Of a stretch of 64,000 bases of DNA, positions 24,961 through 34,724 are shown one piece after another; position 1 is the first letter of the stretch, and every line of letters starts with the position of its first letter. The notes below the pieces were generated by a model. It ran no database searches, was not told the origin of the DNA, and was given only the letters and a program-made list of their open reading frames with translations. Source of the stretch: Cydia pomonella (Eukaryota > Arthropoda > Insecta > Lepidoptera > Tortricidae). A program made the translations under genes and the position numbers. Where the stretch lies: NCBI RefSeq assembly GCF_033807575.1, contig NC_084704.1:8021056-8085055 (forward strand), read 5' to 3'.

Positions 24961-25165
24961 TGGGAAACCTTGCTAAAACCTAAGTTACTTGCTCGTGAGC
25001 TAGTTTTTCGGTAGGTGGCGCCACTAAATCTGGAAGAAATAAATTGTTGACAAAAATGCGAATGGGAAAACCTAGCTGAAATCTAAGTTAAGTACTTACT
25101 TACTTACTCGTGCGATATTTTTTTGGTAGGTGGCGCCACTAAATCTTGTTGCAAAAATTATACAG
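24961..25165. repeat. Diverged ~100-bp tandem duplication with GGTGGCGCCACT
   Basis: Two units (24,961-25,060 and 25,063-25,165) both run TGGGAAAACC-like, TAAGTTA, then GGTAGGTGGCGCCACTAAAT, then CAAAAAT. The palindromic core GTGGCGCCAC also flanks the SAP-domain fragment at 60.8 and 61.5 kb. The upstream GCCATCTATCGG is a motif often found next to lepidopteran mobile genes. Confidence 0.7.
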
Positions 25166-25564
25166 CACATATTCAAAACTTTTGTCAGGTCCAGTAAGTG
25201 ACGGGAAAATTAGCGAAAAAATGTTTCAGAGAGTACAAAAACAATCGGTGCTAAAATATTAAAGTTTTTCTTTGTTTTTTTTCTTTTTTGTTGATATTGA
25301 TATTACAGATACTAATAAAAAATTCTACAATGATACGTTAATATTATTTTGGGCCTTGACTTAAGCAAGGTCTTTGTGCTGGGTATTTCGCAAATTTGCA
25401 AATATTTTACCTCGGTTAGCACTGAGTATAGGGGAAGCAAAGGAGACTTGGCTTATCAAGAGAATTGGTTAAAATTAGAACTTCTCTAATAAAGAGAACA
25501 CGCTTCTGTCCGCGACTTCGTCCACGTGGAATGATGCTGGTAATTGATAAAAACCTTAGTGCTT

Positions 25565-25735
25565 TAGTTATACAGGCTGCTTTAGTTATCAGTGATAAAA
25601 GTCTGATGGGTCATACTGAACAACTTTTACTATTGATTGGGTCAACCACGAAATCGCGAAAAAAAATCTGCTATCTCATACATTTCGGTGAATCAGAGTC
25701 AATGTCTTCTATAGAACAGCTGATTTTTTGATCGC
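25565..25735. repeat. Partial MITE related to 51,072-51,341
   Basis: TATACAGGCTGC, CATACTGAACAACTTTTACT, TTGGGTCAACCACGAAATCG and CGAAAAAAAAT recur, with changes, in the 51-kb element. The second inverted end is lost. Confidence 0.55.
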
Positions 25736-25784
25736 GAAATAAATCAGTTGCAGTACATGATAAAATGATTAAAATTAAATATAT

Positions 25785-25999
25785 GAGAGAAGATTATATG
25801 GGTGCAGATCGTGCAGTCTGAAGGGCGTATTTTGAAGTTCCAAATGGCTAAACGTCCTAGGTACCGCTGGTGAGACGAAGTGCAAAAAGACCTTAGCGAA
25901 CTCGGCGCCGTCGACTGGACAGAAAAGCATGGCGGTCTTTGGTGTTAGAGGCCATGATCCACTTCGGGTCGCTGCGCAAGTATATGAGAGAAGAGTGAA
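25785..25999 (+). mobile_element. Decayed RTE-like LINE C-terminal fragment
   Basis: Frames read KRPRYRW, (stop) DEVQKDLSELGAVDWTEK, then after a frameshift VLEAMIHFGSLRKYMREE and stop. This aligns with GRPRYRW, DVVEADLRRL and SEAKILFGSL of the 6.7-kb fragment. It has one internal stop and at least one frameshift. The minus-strand 87-codon ORF is its shadow. Confidence 0.7.
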
Positions 26000-26049
26000 C
26001 CCGATAAACACTCGTGCCTTTAATATCAACTCAAACATATATTAAATAA

Positions 26050-26350
26050 TATAATTCAGCCTATATACGTCCCACTGCTGGGCACAGGCCTCCTCTCATG
26101 TGCGAGAGGGCTCGGGCTATAGTCCCCACGCTAGCCCAATGCGGATTGGGGACTTCACATACACCTTTGAATTTCTTCGCAGATGTATGCAGGTTTCCTC
26201 ACGATGTTTTCCTTCGCCGAAAAGCTAGTGGTAAATATCAAATGATATTTCGTACATAAGTTCCGAAAAACTCATTGGTACGAGCCAGGATTTGAACCCA
26301 CGACCTCCGGATTGAAAGTCGGACGTCATATCCACTCGGCCACCACCGCT
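26050..26350 (-). repeat. tRNA-headed SINE (second family), reverse orientation
   Basis: On the minus strand it starts GGTGGTGGCCGAGTGGATAT (A-box-like), then CGGAGGTCGTGGGTTCAAAT with CCTGGCTCGTACC (B box). It ends in GAGAGGAGGCCTGTGCCCAG and CAGTGGGACGTATATAGGC, a 3' module widely dispersed in Lepidoptera. No acceptor stem is present, so it is a SINE rather than a tRNA gene. Confidence 0.8.
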
Positions 26351-27784
26351 TCTCCAAACATATATTATGAATATCAAAACTTTTAACGGTCTGTCCTCTC
26401 TCGTTACAGTCATAAGCCGCTTATGCGATTTAACCGTTAAATATTTCATATAATCGTTGTTTTTCAGTTGTTTAACACCCGCAGGATCCCAAAACCCTCT
26501 TATAGCCCTAAACAGCTTAATATGGCAAGCTCTAAATTAAACCATAACAGGATGGGAGCCGGAAACCAAACGGTCCTTCCGGCCAGCGGCTCTTGTAAAT
26601 TCACGTAAAGCAGAAAACAGATGGACTCATTCTGTATTTTATTGGGGTGTTACAGGGAAATGTTTCGTCTACTGGGCATTAGATTTATTATCTCTGCTGG
26701 CGAGCAATCTCGAATGAATAATTGTGGCATTGTTTTGATTTTATATACGATGGCGGCCGATCGTAATGTTGCTGTGTATTGTTTTGACGATAGTCACATT
26801 AAAGTAATAGATAGGTAGGATAGGTTCGTTAGGTTGCTTCAGATGCCCGACGGACAAGCTGTCCAGAAAGAGCGGGGCTCCGAGACATTTTTTTTTACTT
26901 TTCACGATATGCCTAGGAATTACACGATCTGCCTGATCTTATGATCGGCCGCTGATATATTCAAATATGATACATTATTGATGTAAATTACTTCTTCCTA
27001 AACTCTACTACAAAAGCTTTGTAAGCTGAAATACTGTTACTTTCCTCAACTCTATTGAAACCTTTGGAAAGTAATACTGAAATTTAGTAAATAAGGGTCT
27101 AGGCTATAGGGGATGAAGTATAAAATAAACAAGGTATTAAATGCTAATAAATTTGATTTATTGCATTAAAATTGATTGAGTATGATTCAATAATTTATGA
27201 GCTCTATATCCAATGAAGTCTGATTAGGACCCATTCGGATATACCGCCTTGATTGCTAGGGCCAAATACCTAAGTCAGGAAAACAAGACGGAACAAAAAC
27301 CTGACTGCCCAATTTAACCTGTACACAAACATAACAAAATATGTCACAGATAAAGACAAATTAAAACCTCATTTAAATTAGGTATGGCGTGATCATTTAG
27401 TGGTAAATATAGACCAACATCATGATAAATAACAACCCAAGCTCTTTGAGGTGTGAGACATGTTACATGATAAAATAAAATCTGAAATATGTTCCAACAA
27501 GCACAAAACATATCAGTTCTTAAAGAAAGACGAATATAAACCATGTCAATAAAATGAAACACTATTTTAAGTGCATTGAACCAATAGGAAATTATAAAAT
27601 CCTATCAAAATTATTGAATACTATTTACAAGACTACTATAATAAACCCTACCTTCTTCCTATAAAATGCCATTGTGGGATACATCAGGAGATCAAAATAT
27701 TCCTATTTTAAGATAAAGAAAATTATGAAACAAGAAGTTGTAGCAAGTTCTATTAATAATATATAAGGTTTACTAATATGCTCA
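26351..27784. other. Stretch without recognised gene
   Basis: A GC-richer patch at about 26,480-26,880 contains no splice-bounded frame I can support; the 65-codon plus ORF there has no recognisable motif. The rest is AT-rich. Confidence 0.45.
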
Positions 27785-28310
27785 GATATAAATAAAGATA
27801 TGTTAGCACTTATGTTGTGATTGACGTATTGATAACGTATCATAAATGTGTTATAAAGATCGACCGGGTGAAGTCTGGCTTCTCACAACTGTATTACTTT
27901 CATTAGTATACTGTAAAATAGCTGGTTGCAGTCAACTATAAGGCAACCTTTTGGATCTCATAAAATTATCATGCATACGCCGCTCTATGGACAACTCCCT
28001 AATATGTCAAGCCGCAAATCCCACGTGAAATGTTTCCATAGGTAAGTCACTTGGACCTTGCACCGTCTGCAGTACCTGAGGCATGTAGCCTAATGGAATA
28101 TTACACGTAAGGTTCAGACTATCAAGTACTGAAACCGGGATAATAGTAAATGACATGAGTGACCAAGAACGAAAATATACAAGACAATGATATAAGCGTT
28201 GCCCCTAATATCATGAGATCAGCCATTTTACTAAATTATCATATGCAACGTCACGCAAAAAGTAAGACTGTTAATTAAATTAAAAGCCAGTTGGATTAAG
28301 ATTTCATACC
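27785..28310. repeat. Tandem duplication, unit 1 (~525 bp)
   Basis: The unit is nearly identical to 28,321-28,813 over its middle ~330 bp (from CTGGTTGCAGTCAACTATAA to ATCATGAGATCAGCC), with small indels and more divergence at the edges. On the minus strand it has the acceptor-like CCCGGTTTCAG and the following open frame. In this unit, however, the frame stops at 28,007-28,009 (TGA where unit 2 has CGA). Confidence 0.9.
28007..28128 (-). pseudogene. Stopped copy of the unassigned terminal-exon-like ORF
   Basis: It begins after the same acceptor (TTTCAG) as the unit-2 ORF and encodes the same first 39 residues (LDSLNLTCNIPLGYMPQ and onward to GFAA), then a TGA. Unit 2 continues for 24 more residues. 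If the ORF is real, this copy is truncated; if not, both are chance frames in a repeat. Confidence 0.35.
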
Positions 28311-28320
28311 TTTTGATCAA

Positions 28321-28813
28321 ATATAAGTAAAGATGTATTAGTACTTATGATAACACATTCATAAATACGCTATAAAATTAGGTAGGATCGACGGGGTGTA
28401 GTCTGGCTTCACACAACTTTATCACCTTAATATACTGTAAAATAAATAGCTGGTTGCAGTCAACTATAAGGGCAACCTTTTGAATCTCATAAAATTATCA
28501 TGCATACACCGCTCTATGGACAACTCCCTAATATGTCGAGCCGCAAATCCCACGTGAAATGTTTCCATAGGTAAGTCACTTGGACCTTGCACCGTCTGCA
28601 GTACCTGAGGCATGTAGCCTAATGGAATATTACACGTAAGGTTCAGACTATCAAGTACTGAAACCGGGATAATAGTAAATAAATGACATGAGTGACCAAG
28701 AACGAAAATATACAAGACAATGATATAAGCGTTGCCCCTAATATCATGAGATCAGCCGCAAAGAGTACAACTGTTAATTAAATTAAAAGCCAGTCGGTTT
28801 AGGATTTGATACC
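28321..28813. repeat. Tandem duplication, unit 2 (~493 bp)
   Basis: This is the second copy of the 27.8-kb unit, directly adjacent in the same orientation. Differences are a few substitutions, an extra AAAT after AATAGTAAAT and a loss of about 30 bp near the right end (after GAGATCAGCC). Such similarity implies a recent duplication. Confidence 0.9.
28464..28657 (-). CDS. Unassigned terminal-exon-like ORF
   Basis: On the minus strand a good 3' splice site (TATTATCCCGGTTTCAG, exon start 28,657) is followed by an open frame in phase 1. It has 63 residues, starting LDSLNLTCNIPLGYMPQVLQ, ending RCMHDNFMRFKRLPL and a TAG. The composition is less AT-biased than the flanks and there are no low-complexity runs. 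I do not recognise the sequence. The upstream exon would lie at higher coordinates; the GC-richer blocks at 29.35-29.65, 30.2-30.4 and 31.2-31.7 kb are candidates, but no phase-compatible partner was proved. It may instead belong to a non-coding transcript or a mobile element. A strong donor-like AG|GTAAGT also exists on the plus strand inside the unit. Confidence 0.3.
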
Positions 28814-29348
28814 TTTAGTCATAACTGGGATCAATCAAATGCAACGACAATCCCAAATATAACCAAAAACCGCATTGTTAAAACAGCCACTTATAAAACC
28901 ACTGTGACAGGTTTCAACAACTACAATTGATTAGTAAATATATATAATATCCTCTCAATTGGACATAATCCAAAATGTAATAACCACATTCTAGTCATAT
29001 GATTTGATTCAATATGACAAATAAATTAGGGCAGGTATAATACATTGGCAAATACAGATCAAACTATATACCAAATGATCAAAATATATACACCCACAAT
29101 AACATTTCAACATACGTAATATACTTAGGTATGTACCTATAAAACGGAATCATGATCATAAAATAAGTATCAAATAGGCACCAGTTATCTACCTACAAAT
29201 AAGTAAGCAGTTAGGAATCGTGAATATTATTTAAACCGCTTGTATACTCCTATCATGACTAGACTATGAAATTAAAACCTTTTGTATAATTTATTGAAAG
29301 GTTACGTCACCGCTAGGTATTAAGATCTGCTTGATGGGGCTTCGATGC

Positions 29349-29655
29349 TCTCACATCATGATGAGAAGACAAGGCAAGGCAGGATCAATTCTCGTTCCAC
29401 GCAAATGGACGGCGCACTGGATACAATGTGCAGGCGTGAGATACAGATGCGGCGTAGTGCAGCCAGCCTCTTCATGTAGAAGGTAGGTCTTGCATCTGGG
29501 CGCCCGTGGCAGTGGGGTTGATCAGGTACCCACGAGGATGCTCGGAGACACCGAGACACTCGAAAGCCGCTGATGGAACAAGACTCGCTCCGCAACCACC
29601 GTGAACCGGAAATTGAGACAAAAATAGTGCTTAATATTCTAATCGAGTTAAACAT
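29349..29655 (-). other. GC-rich exon-like block, unassigned
   Basis: Within AT-rich DNA this block has markedly higher GC, and its minus strand is open for about 99 codons to a TGA at 29,356, followed by a donor-like GTGAGAG. The peptide (for example RCLRASSWVPDQPHCHGRPD) matches nothing I know. The 99-codon frame may start from a non-ATG codon. It could be an exon of a non-coding RNA or a repeat. Confidence 0.3.
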
Positions 29656-30197
29656 TTACGCCCTACGGAATATATGAAGCTAAGTATCTATATGAATAAA
29701 GACAACTAGGCATTCGAAGGAAGAATCATTTCAATTATGATAATCAAACTATAATAGTGGAAGTCAAAGGATATAAACTTAGTGACGTACAGAATACCTA
29801 TAACAGTAGCCACAGTAATTGAGCTACTGTAAGAAGTCATTGAATAAAACCTATAATGTATTGCGACATAATATTACGTCATTAGCCATTTGTATAACAT
29901 TCTAAATAAATAAGTATTTTGTAAAACTCATTCACCAAACAATTATAGCAATCTAGTTTATGAACTTGGTTGCTAATTAAACAAACGTGGCCGTATACCT
30001 ATATACGCGCGCACAAATAATTACACAACCAATTATTTTTGTAGTATTGTAAAAGGTGAATTATGTATTACATCATAATTAATACACTCAACCTATCAAC
30101 CTACATTTTCAATCAAAGTGCTGTAATTCACTAACACTGAAACATGAAAGTATGTGATATATAGATATGTCAGGTCAAGATTGAGATAACATATAAC

Positions 30198-30390
30198 TCA
30201 GAACCAACGCACCGTGTCTACTAGCTTGCACCGGAGTGAATCTTCACCTTCGCCCACATCTACGAGGTCCGCATCTTGAGTTGAAGCGTTGAAGCTCTCG
30301 AAGGCAGAACACCCCAGGAATTGATGGCGAGACACGAAGCAGGCGCCCTTAGGATCCGCTGACAGGACTCGATATTCCTCGTACATGAAC
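30198..30390 (-). other. GC-rich exon-like block with short ORF, unassigned
   Basis: From ATG at 30,386 the minus strand encodes 62 residues (MYEEYRVLSADPKGACFVSR onward to LRCKLVDTVRWF) and a stop. An alternative donor-like GGTGCGTTGG lies near its end. The composition is protein-like (acidic GEGED stretch, few repeats). No family was recognised and no flanking acceptor was found. Confidence 0.3.
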
Positions 30391-31199
30391 CGAGAATTCA
30401 GAAATAAATAATTTTAAATATATGTTAAAACATTTCATGAATTAAATTACCTACACCGTTCGTTGACTTTACGTGTTATACTATATATGGTAATAATGAC
30501 TGATATTGACGGCTAAACCTACATAAAACGATAAAGAAATGACCGCCGAGTGTAACACAACTAAAGTTATTTATCAACCTAATTGAACACATCTACTTAT
30601 GCCATCTATATCTAAATCGAGACACATTCCACCCTTGCCATTGAATTAAAACATGGAAAATACATACGTTCCACTTCTTTTCGTAAACGGTTAATCCACA
30701 ATAATAAACGCGCTCGTTTACTACTAAACACACATTCATTTAGTTGCTAATGATTTCACAACTCAAATCAAGTAGTAAGTAGTAATTGAATGCATCTACC
30801 TACCCTATAATCATATCACACACGAACCCTGATTTACCTATCTTCAAAATTGATTATATTTAAAAAGCATATACATGATTTAGGAATTCACTGAACAAAT
30901 GAAATTAAATATCTCAATCCATTTTGCCGTCGTAGTTAAAATAACACTCTCGTACAAGAATCCGACTTGCATTCACAGAGCACAAGAATTGTCATCTCGT
31001 TCCACAATGAAGGGTACCCAACGCGATCTATTCAACCTACCCGCTATTCATATATAGAAATAATGATTTTATTTATAGGCAACTCATCGGTATCAACCAA
31101 GCCTACAATCCTACGGATATTAAGCAAACATTGGAGCCTATGAATGAACGAAATATGTATTTTAGGTTTTCTCAAGATATAAAATGATATGCAAATAAG

Positions 31200-31725
31200 T
31201 AGGTATATGAAATTACCGCACCGTAACATGTAGTTGTTTGGCAGCTGACCCATGATGATTTTGTGTTTTTCAACACGCCCATGGTCCGGATGAAGCTCCT
31301 ACAGCGTCCCGCCCATGTTGGCCGTATCCACACGCTAAGCTTCCAACGAAGGTGGCAGCTTATACTCGTATCTGCGAACAAGTTCTAATACACGGTTTTC
31401 TTATGATTTGCCACTCACAGTGACAAATTAAGAACCTTTAAGACCCGATGCTCGTGGAATGTAGCCCTTTCGGCAACTGCCCGTGGTAGGCTCACACAGT
31501 TCTTCGCAACCATGGTTCAAGTCAATACGACCCGCGCGTCGCACATTGCTGTCGCTGTTCTTTTCATATCTCCTGAAGATGGCCGCTAATAGACGTATCT
31601 GCAAACAAGCTTAGACACATGGTTTTCCTTACAACCTAACACTCACAGGATTCCTTCTTGACTCGACGCTCTGCTGAAGGCAAAAGATCTCGAATCCACT
31701 TTGCAGTTCCTTAAATAACCTCGTT
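31200..31725 (-). other. GC-rich block with two diverged repeat units and a promoter-like start
   Basis: On the minus strand, units starting at 31,646 and 31,418 share GTGAGTG, AAAACC, CTTGTTnGCAGATACG, TAT, AGC and GCCA. Each therefore contains a 47-48-nt segment bounded by GTGAGT and GCAG. Upstream, GGTTATTTAAGG (about 31,710) looks TATA-like and the area has GGCGGTTGAGGGG. After the first GCAG a frame is open for about 57 codons (IRLLAAIFRRYEKNSDSN onward) to a TAA. It may be a promoter plus 5' exons of an unknown transcript. Confidence 0.3.
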
Positions 31726-31899
31726 CCCCCATGAGAACCCCTCAACCGCCATGTTAATCCTACTCCTAAGCCCAACCAGAATGCCGAGTTTTGATTGGAT
31801 AATATTTACTATCCTCGTCAATGATTGGTCACTTTTATTCCCGCGTATTTAGATTGATCTGCCTTACAACAGATGGCATCTCTAAAGATAACATAAATA

Positions 31900-33423
31900 A
31901 ATTAAAAGCTTACGAAGTAGTTTATTGTGTTTAATCGATTATTCAATAAACATGACTTAAGAATTTATATTGAAAAATATATTATAAACAAATATTGTAC
32001 TATGCAATATTATCATGAGTAAACTACCTGCTAGTTCAGTCATTCACCGCCAGATGTCACCGGATGCCACTGTCACATTACAAGTGCGAATATTATGCGC
32101 GAAATTCACTCCAAACAAATTCAATAATTTCTAAGAGAGTAAATAAATAAATGTAGATGTCAGTCTGTTACATTGAATACTCGACGTATAGTCCACTGTT
32201 TAAATAATGTACTTCTAAATAAATTTATATTCATTAATAATACGTTATTAGGAATGTACACTACAGAAATACGTAAGTAATATTGGAAATACCAATTATT
32301 TTTAGGGTTCCGTAGTCAATTTTACCTAACCTCAATTAAACCCCGTGATCGTTAGTACTATAAATCTGCGATTTGGAATGGAGATATAAATCAATACATA
32401 CATCCGATAAAGTGGTAAAATAAAAATGAGAAAAATACATTTTTTGGGTACCTCCCCTACACGTAAAGTGTTTTTTTTTTAGTTTTAACCCTATGATATC
32501 ATCTAAGATATGATCATGTATAGGATTTAAAACAATCAGAGGTCTTCAACAATTTCTTTTTTTTTTATAAATGTAAATAATTGCTCCGAAAGAAAAAAAT
32601 ATGCGCCCCCTCCCCCCTCTAACTTTAGAACCATGGGTCCAAAACATATGGAAAAAAATCGTAAAGCTTAAAAATACTCGATAAAAACAATAGCGAATAT
32701 AATCAGTTTTTTAAGCCGTTTCTGAACTGTCGCAAAAAGTCTTCCCATGCTTAGTAAAAGCGTACGAAGCTGCCCTTTTGCTCGTTATATACTTACATGA
32801 TAGTTTACTACTTACTATTAGCCCCTGTTCTAGGTACCCTTTTGTAACGAACGGATAACTAAGGAACCACACGCCGGCCCTAGGCCGTCATGCTTTTGGC
32901 AGGTTATTTTTAAATAAAATAGGGTTTAATAAAACAATCAATTTGTAATTGTATTTTTTTATTATACGTATATTTTAATGAAATGACTAGCCTCTACTAT
33001 AACGTGTCTTACTCATTACCTAAATATTAGATGATCGTGATGTAATAAAACAGTCTTTATCACTACCTTGAACCTTTGTATTATAATTGTGATCATTTTT
33101 ACTCATGCTGGTGGCATCTAAATGGAAGAATTCACGGTTTTAACAATTAGGTACAAAAAAATGTATTGGTGACCAAATAAAGCTTAAATCATTGAAATAT
33201 TTAAAAGAGCACGCTCTATAACTTTTACTTAAGTAGCTTAGAAGAGTTGCTTCTATATTTTATTCATATTTCATGATTTTTAGGATACAGCTTATCAGGT
33301 ACCTACCCTACTGGATTAAGAAAATATGACTTTTCTTCTACGACACTGTTTGGTTATGCCGTTTAAATTATGGTAACATTAGGCATATATTTTGTGATTT
33401 TACAACTATTGTATTATAGTATT
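31900..33423. other. AT-rich stretch without recognised gene
   Basis: It contains a fragment of the TAGGGTTCCGTA repeat at about 32,300-32,320 and poly-T/poly-A runs. No exon is supported. Confidence 0.5.
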
Positions 33424-33487
33424 TGCGGAAAGAGAAGAGTCGTAGAATGTATAGGCTCCCTTACATTCCACGACTTCTCTTTCCGCA
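33424..33487. repeat. Perfect-arm hairpin (~64 bp)
   Basis: TGCGGAAAGAGAAGAGTCGT and AGAATGTA pair with TACATTCCACGACTTCTC and TTTCCGCA around a ~10-nt loop, with only one unpaired base. It could be a small palindromic insertion or a hairpin RNA. The stem is longer and more perfect than typical miRNA precursors. Confidence 0.75.
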
Positions 33488-34434
33488 CAGACTCTAAAGG
33501 TAAATGACACGTGTAAACTCGTGTAAGTTACAAAATATAGGTATGGCGTGGTAATGATTTGGTAACTAGAAAACATACATTACCTTTTTTATTATAATTC
33601 TAAGGCTTAAATCTGTAACATGAATATCTTGATGATTATGTCCAATCAAGGCTGTAATAATATTATTTAATTTAACAAGTGCACCTTTTAAATTTCCTTT
33701 AAACTTAACACTAATAACAAGTTTATATAATGTAGTTAACAAAGATTTATACAAATACATAGAATTTAGTCAATTCTACAAGAGGATAGATGCGTATGTG
33801 TAACTTTTACAATATTATATTAAGAATAAATTTAACTACGTTTACAATTTTCAAAAATTATGCACTATTCTGAAATAAATATTTTTTTAAAGCATGAGGT
33901 CAGATGAATTTAGTTTATATTACACGAGGTAAAAGAAACAGTATGAACAATTTTATACAACTTTACTCATACCCCAGTATTTTTCTTACCCCACTGATCA
34001 TCAGTTTTTTTGTTTCTAGAAGGACAGTTACATTTTTTTTATTTATATGTTACTTTACACATTTTTAATTAGGAAAAAATGTAGGATGAACAGCTTACGC
34101 TATAACAATAGTCCTTAACCTATCATCACCATGTGTTGATGTGGCTGTAATTTAATACACATTACTTATTTAAACATTATCTAGGGGTTACGTATAATAA
34201 AATTAATAAATCAAAAGCCCACATAAAGGGTACTTATGACTCAACACTTTACTCTGTTTTGGTATAACTAAAAGTATTTATTATCATTCTGAGATATAAA
34301 TGTGTGTTAGCAAAGAATATTCAAATTATCGACTTGTCTGAGAAAACCCTTTTTGTACAAAGAAAATAAACATTCGTGCAGGAGTTAAAATGTGAAGTAG
34401 AAAACTGGTTTAATTTACTAACATTAACTAATCT

Positions 34435-34440
34435 TTTATT
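34435..34440 (-). terminator. Candidate polyadenylation signal of the DM4/12-like gene
   Basis: The minus strand reads AATAAA here, 143 nt after the stop codon at 34,583. It is a reasonable distance for a short insect 3'UTR. Other AATAAA copies lie further on, so the exact end is open. Confidence 0.4.
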
Positions 34441-34582
34441 ACATGCACAACAACACATTTACTTTATGAAAAGTATTAAATAATATTAAAAATGGGCTTT
34501 TAACAAATGTATATACCTAGTTATCTTTAAATTTACTAACCCGGCCTGTACCTAAATAATAATGATAGCTTAGGAATTACGT

Positions 34583-34724
34583 CTAGGAACCTTCCAAGAG
34601 GCCTTCATCACAGCTCCTCCGCTTGCCCAGCTGGTGGCAGAGCTGCGGGGACCCCACGATGTCGCCGAGGAACACGCTCAGCAGGTAGAAGTCCTTCGCC
34701 TGGTCTGACGAACGCTTATAATGG
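34583..34724 (-). CDS. DM4/12-like gene, exon 3 (C-terminal)
   Basis: Acceptor TTTATTTCCACAG, exon start 34,724. The first base completes the Ser codon split after exon 2 (AG|C). It then encodes 46 residues from HYKRSSDQAKDFYLLSVFLG to LLEGS and TAG at 34,583. It contains the last two cysteines (C-x8-C), matching the end of the DM4/12 domain. Upstream of the acceptor the same frame stays open by chance, which explains a longer apparent ORF. Confidence 0.7.
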
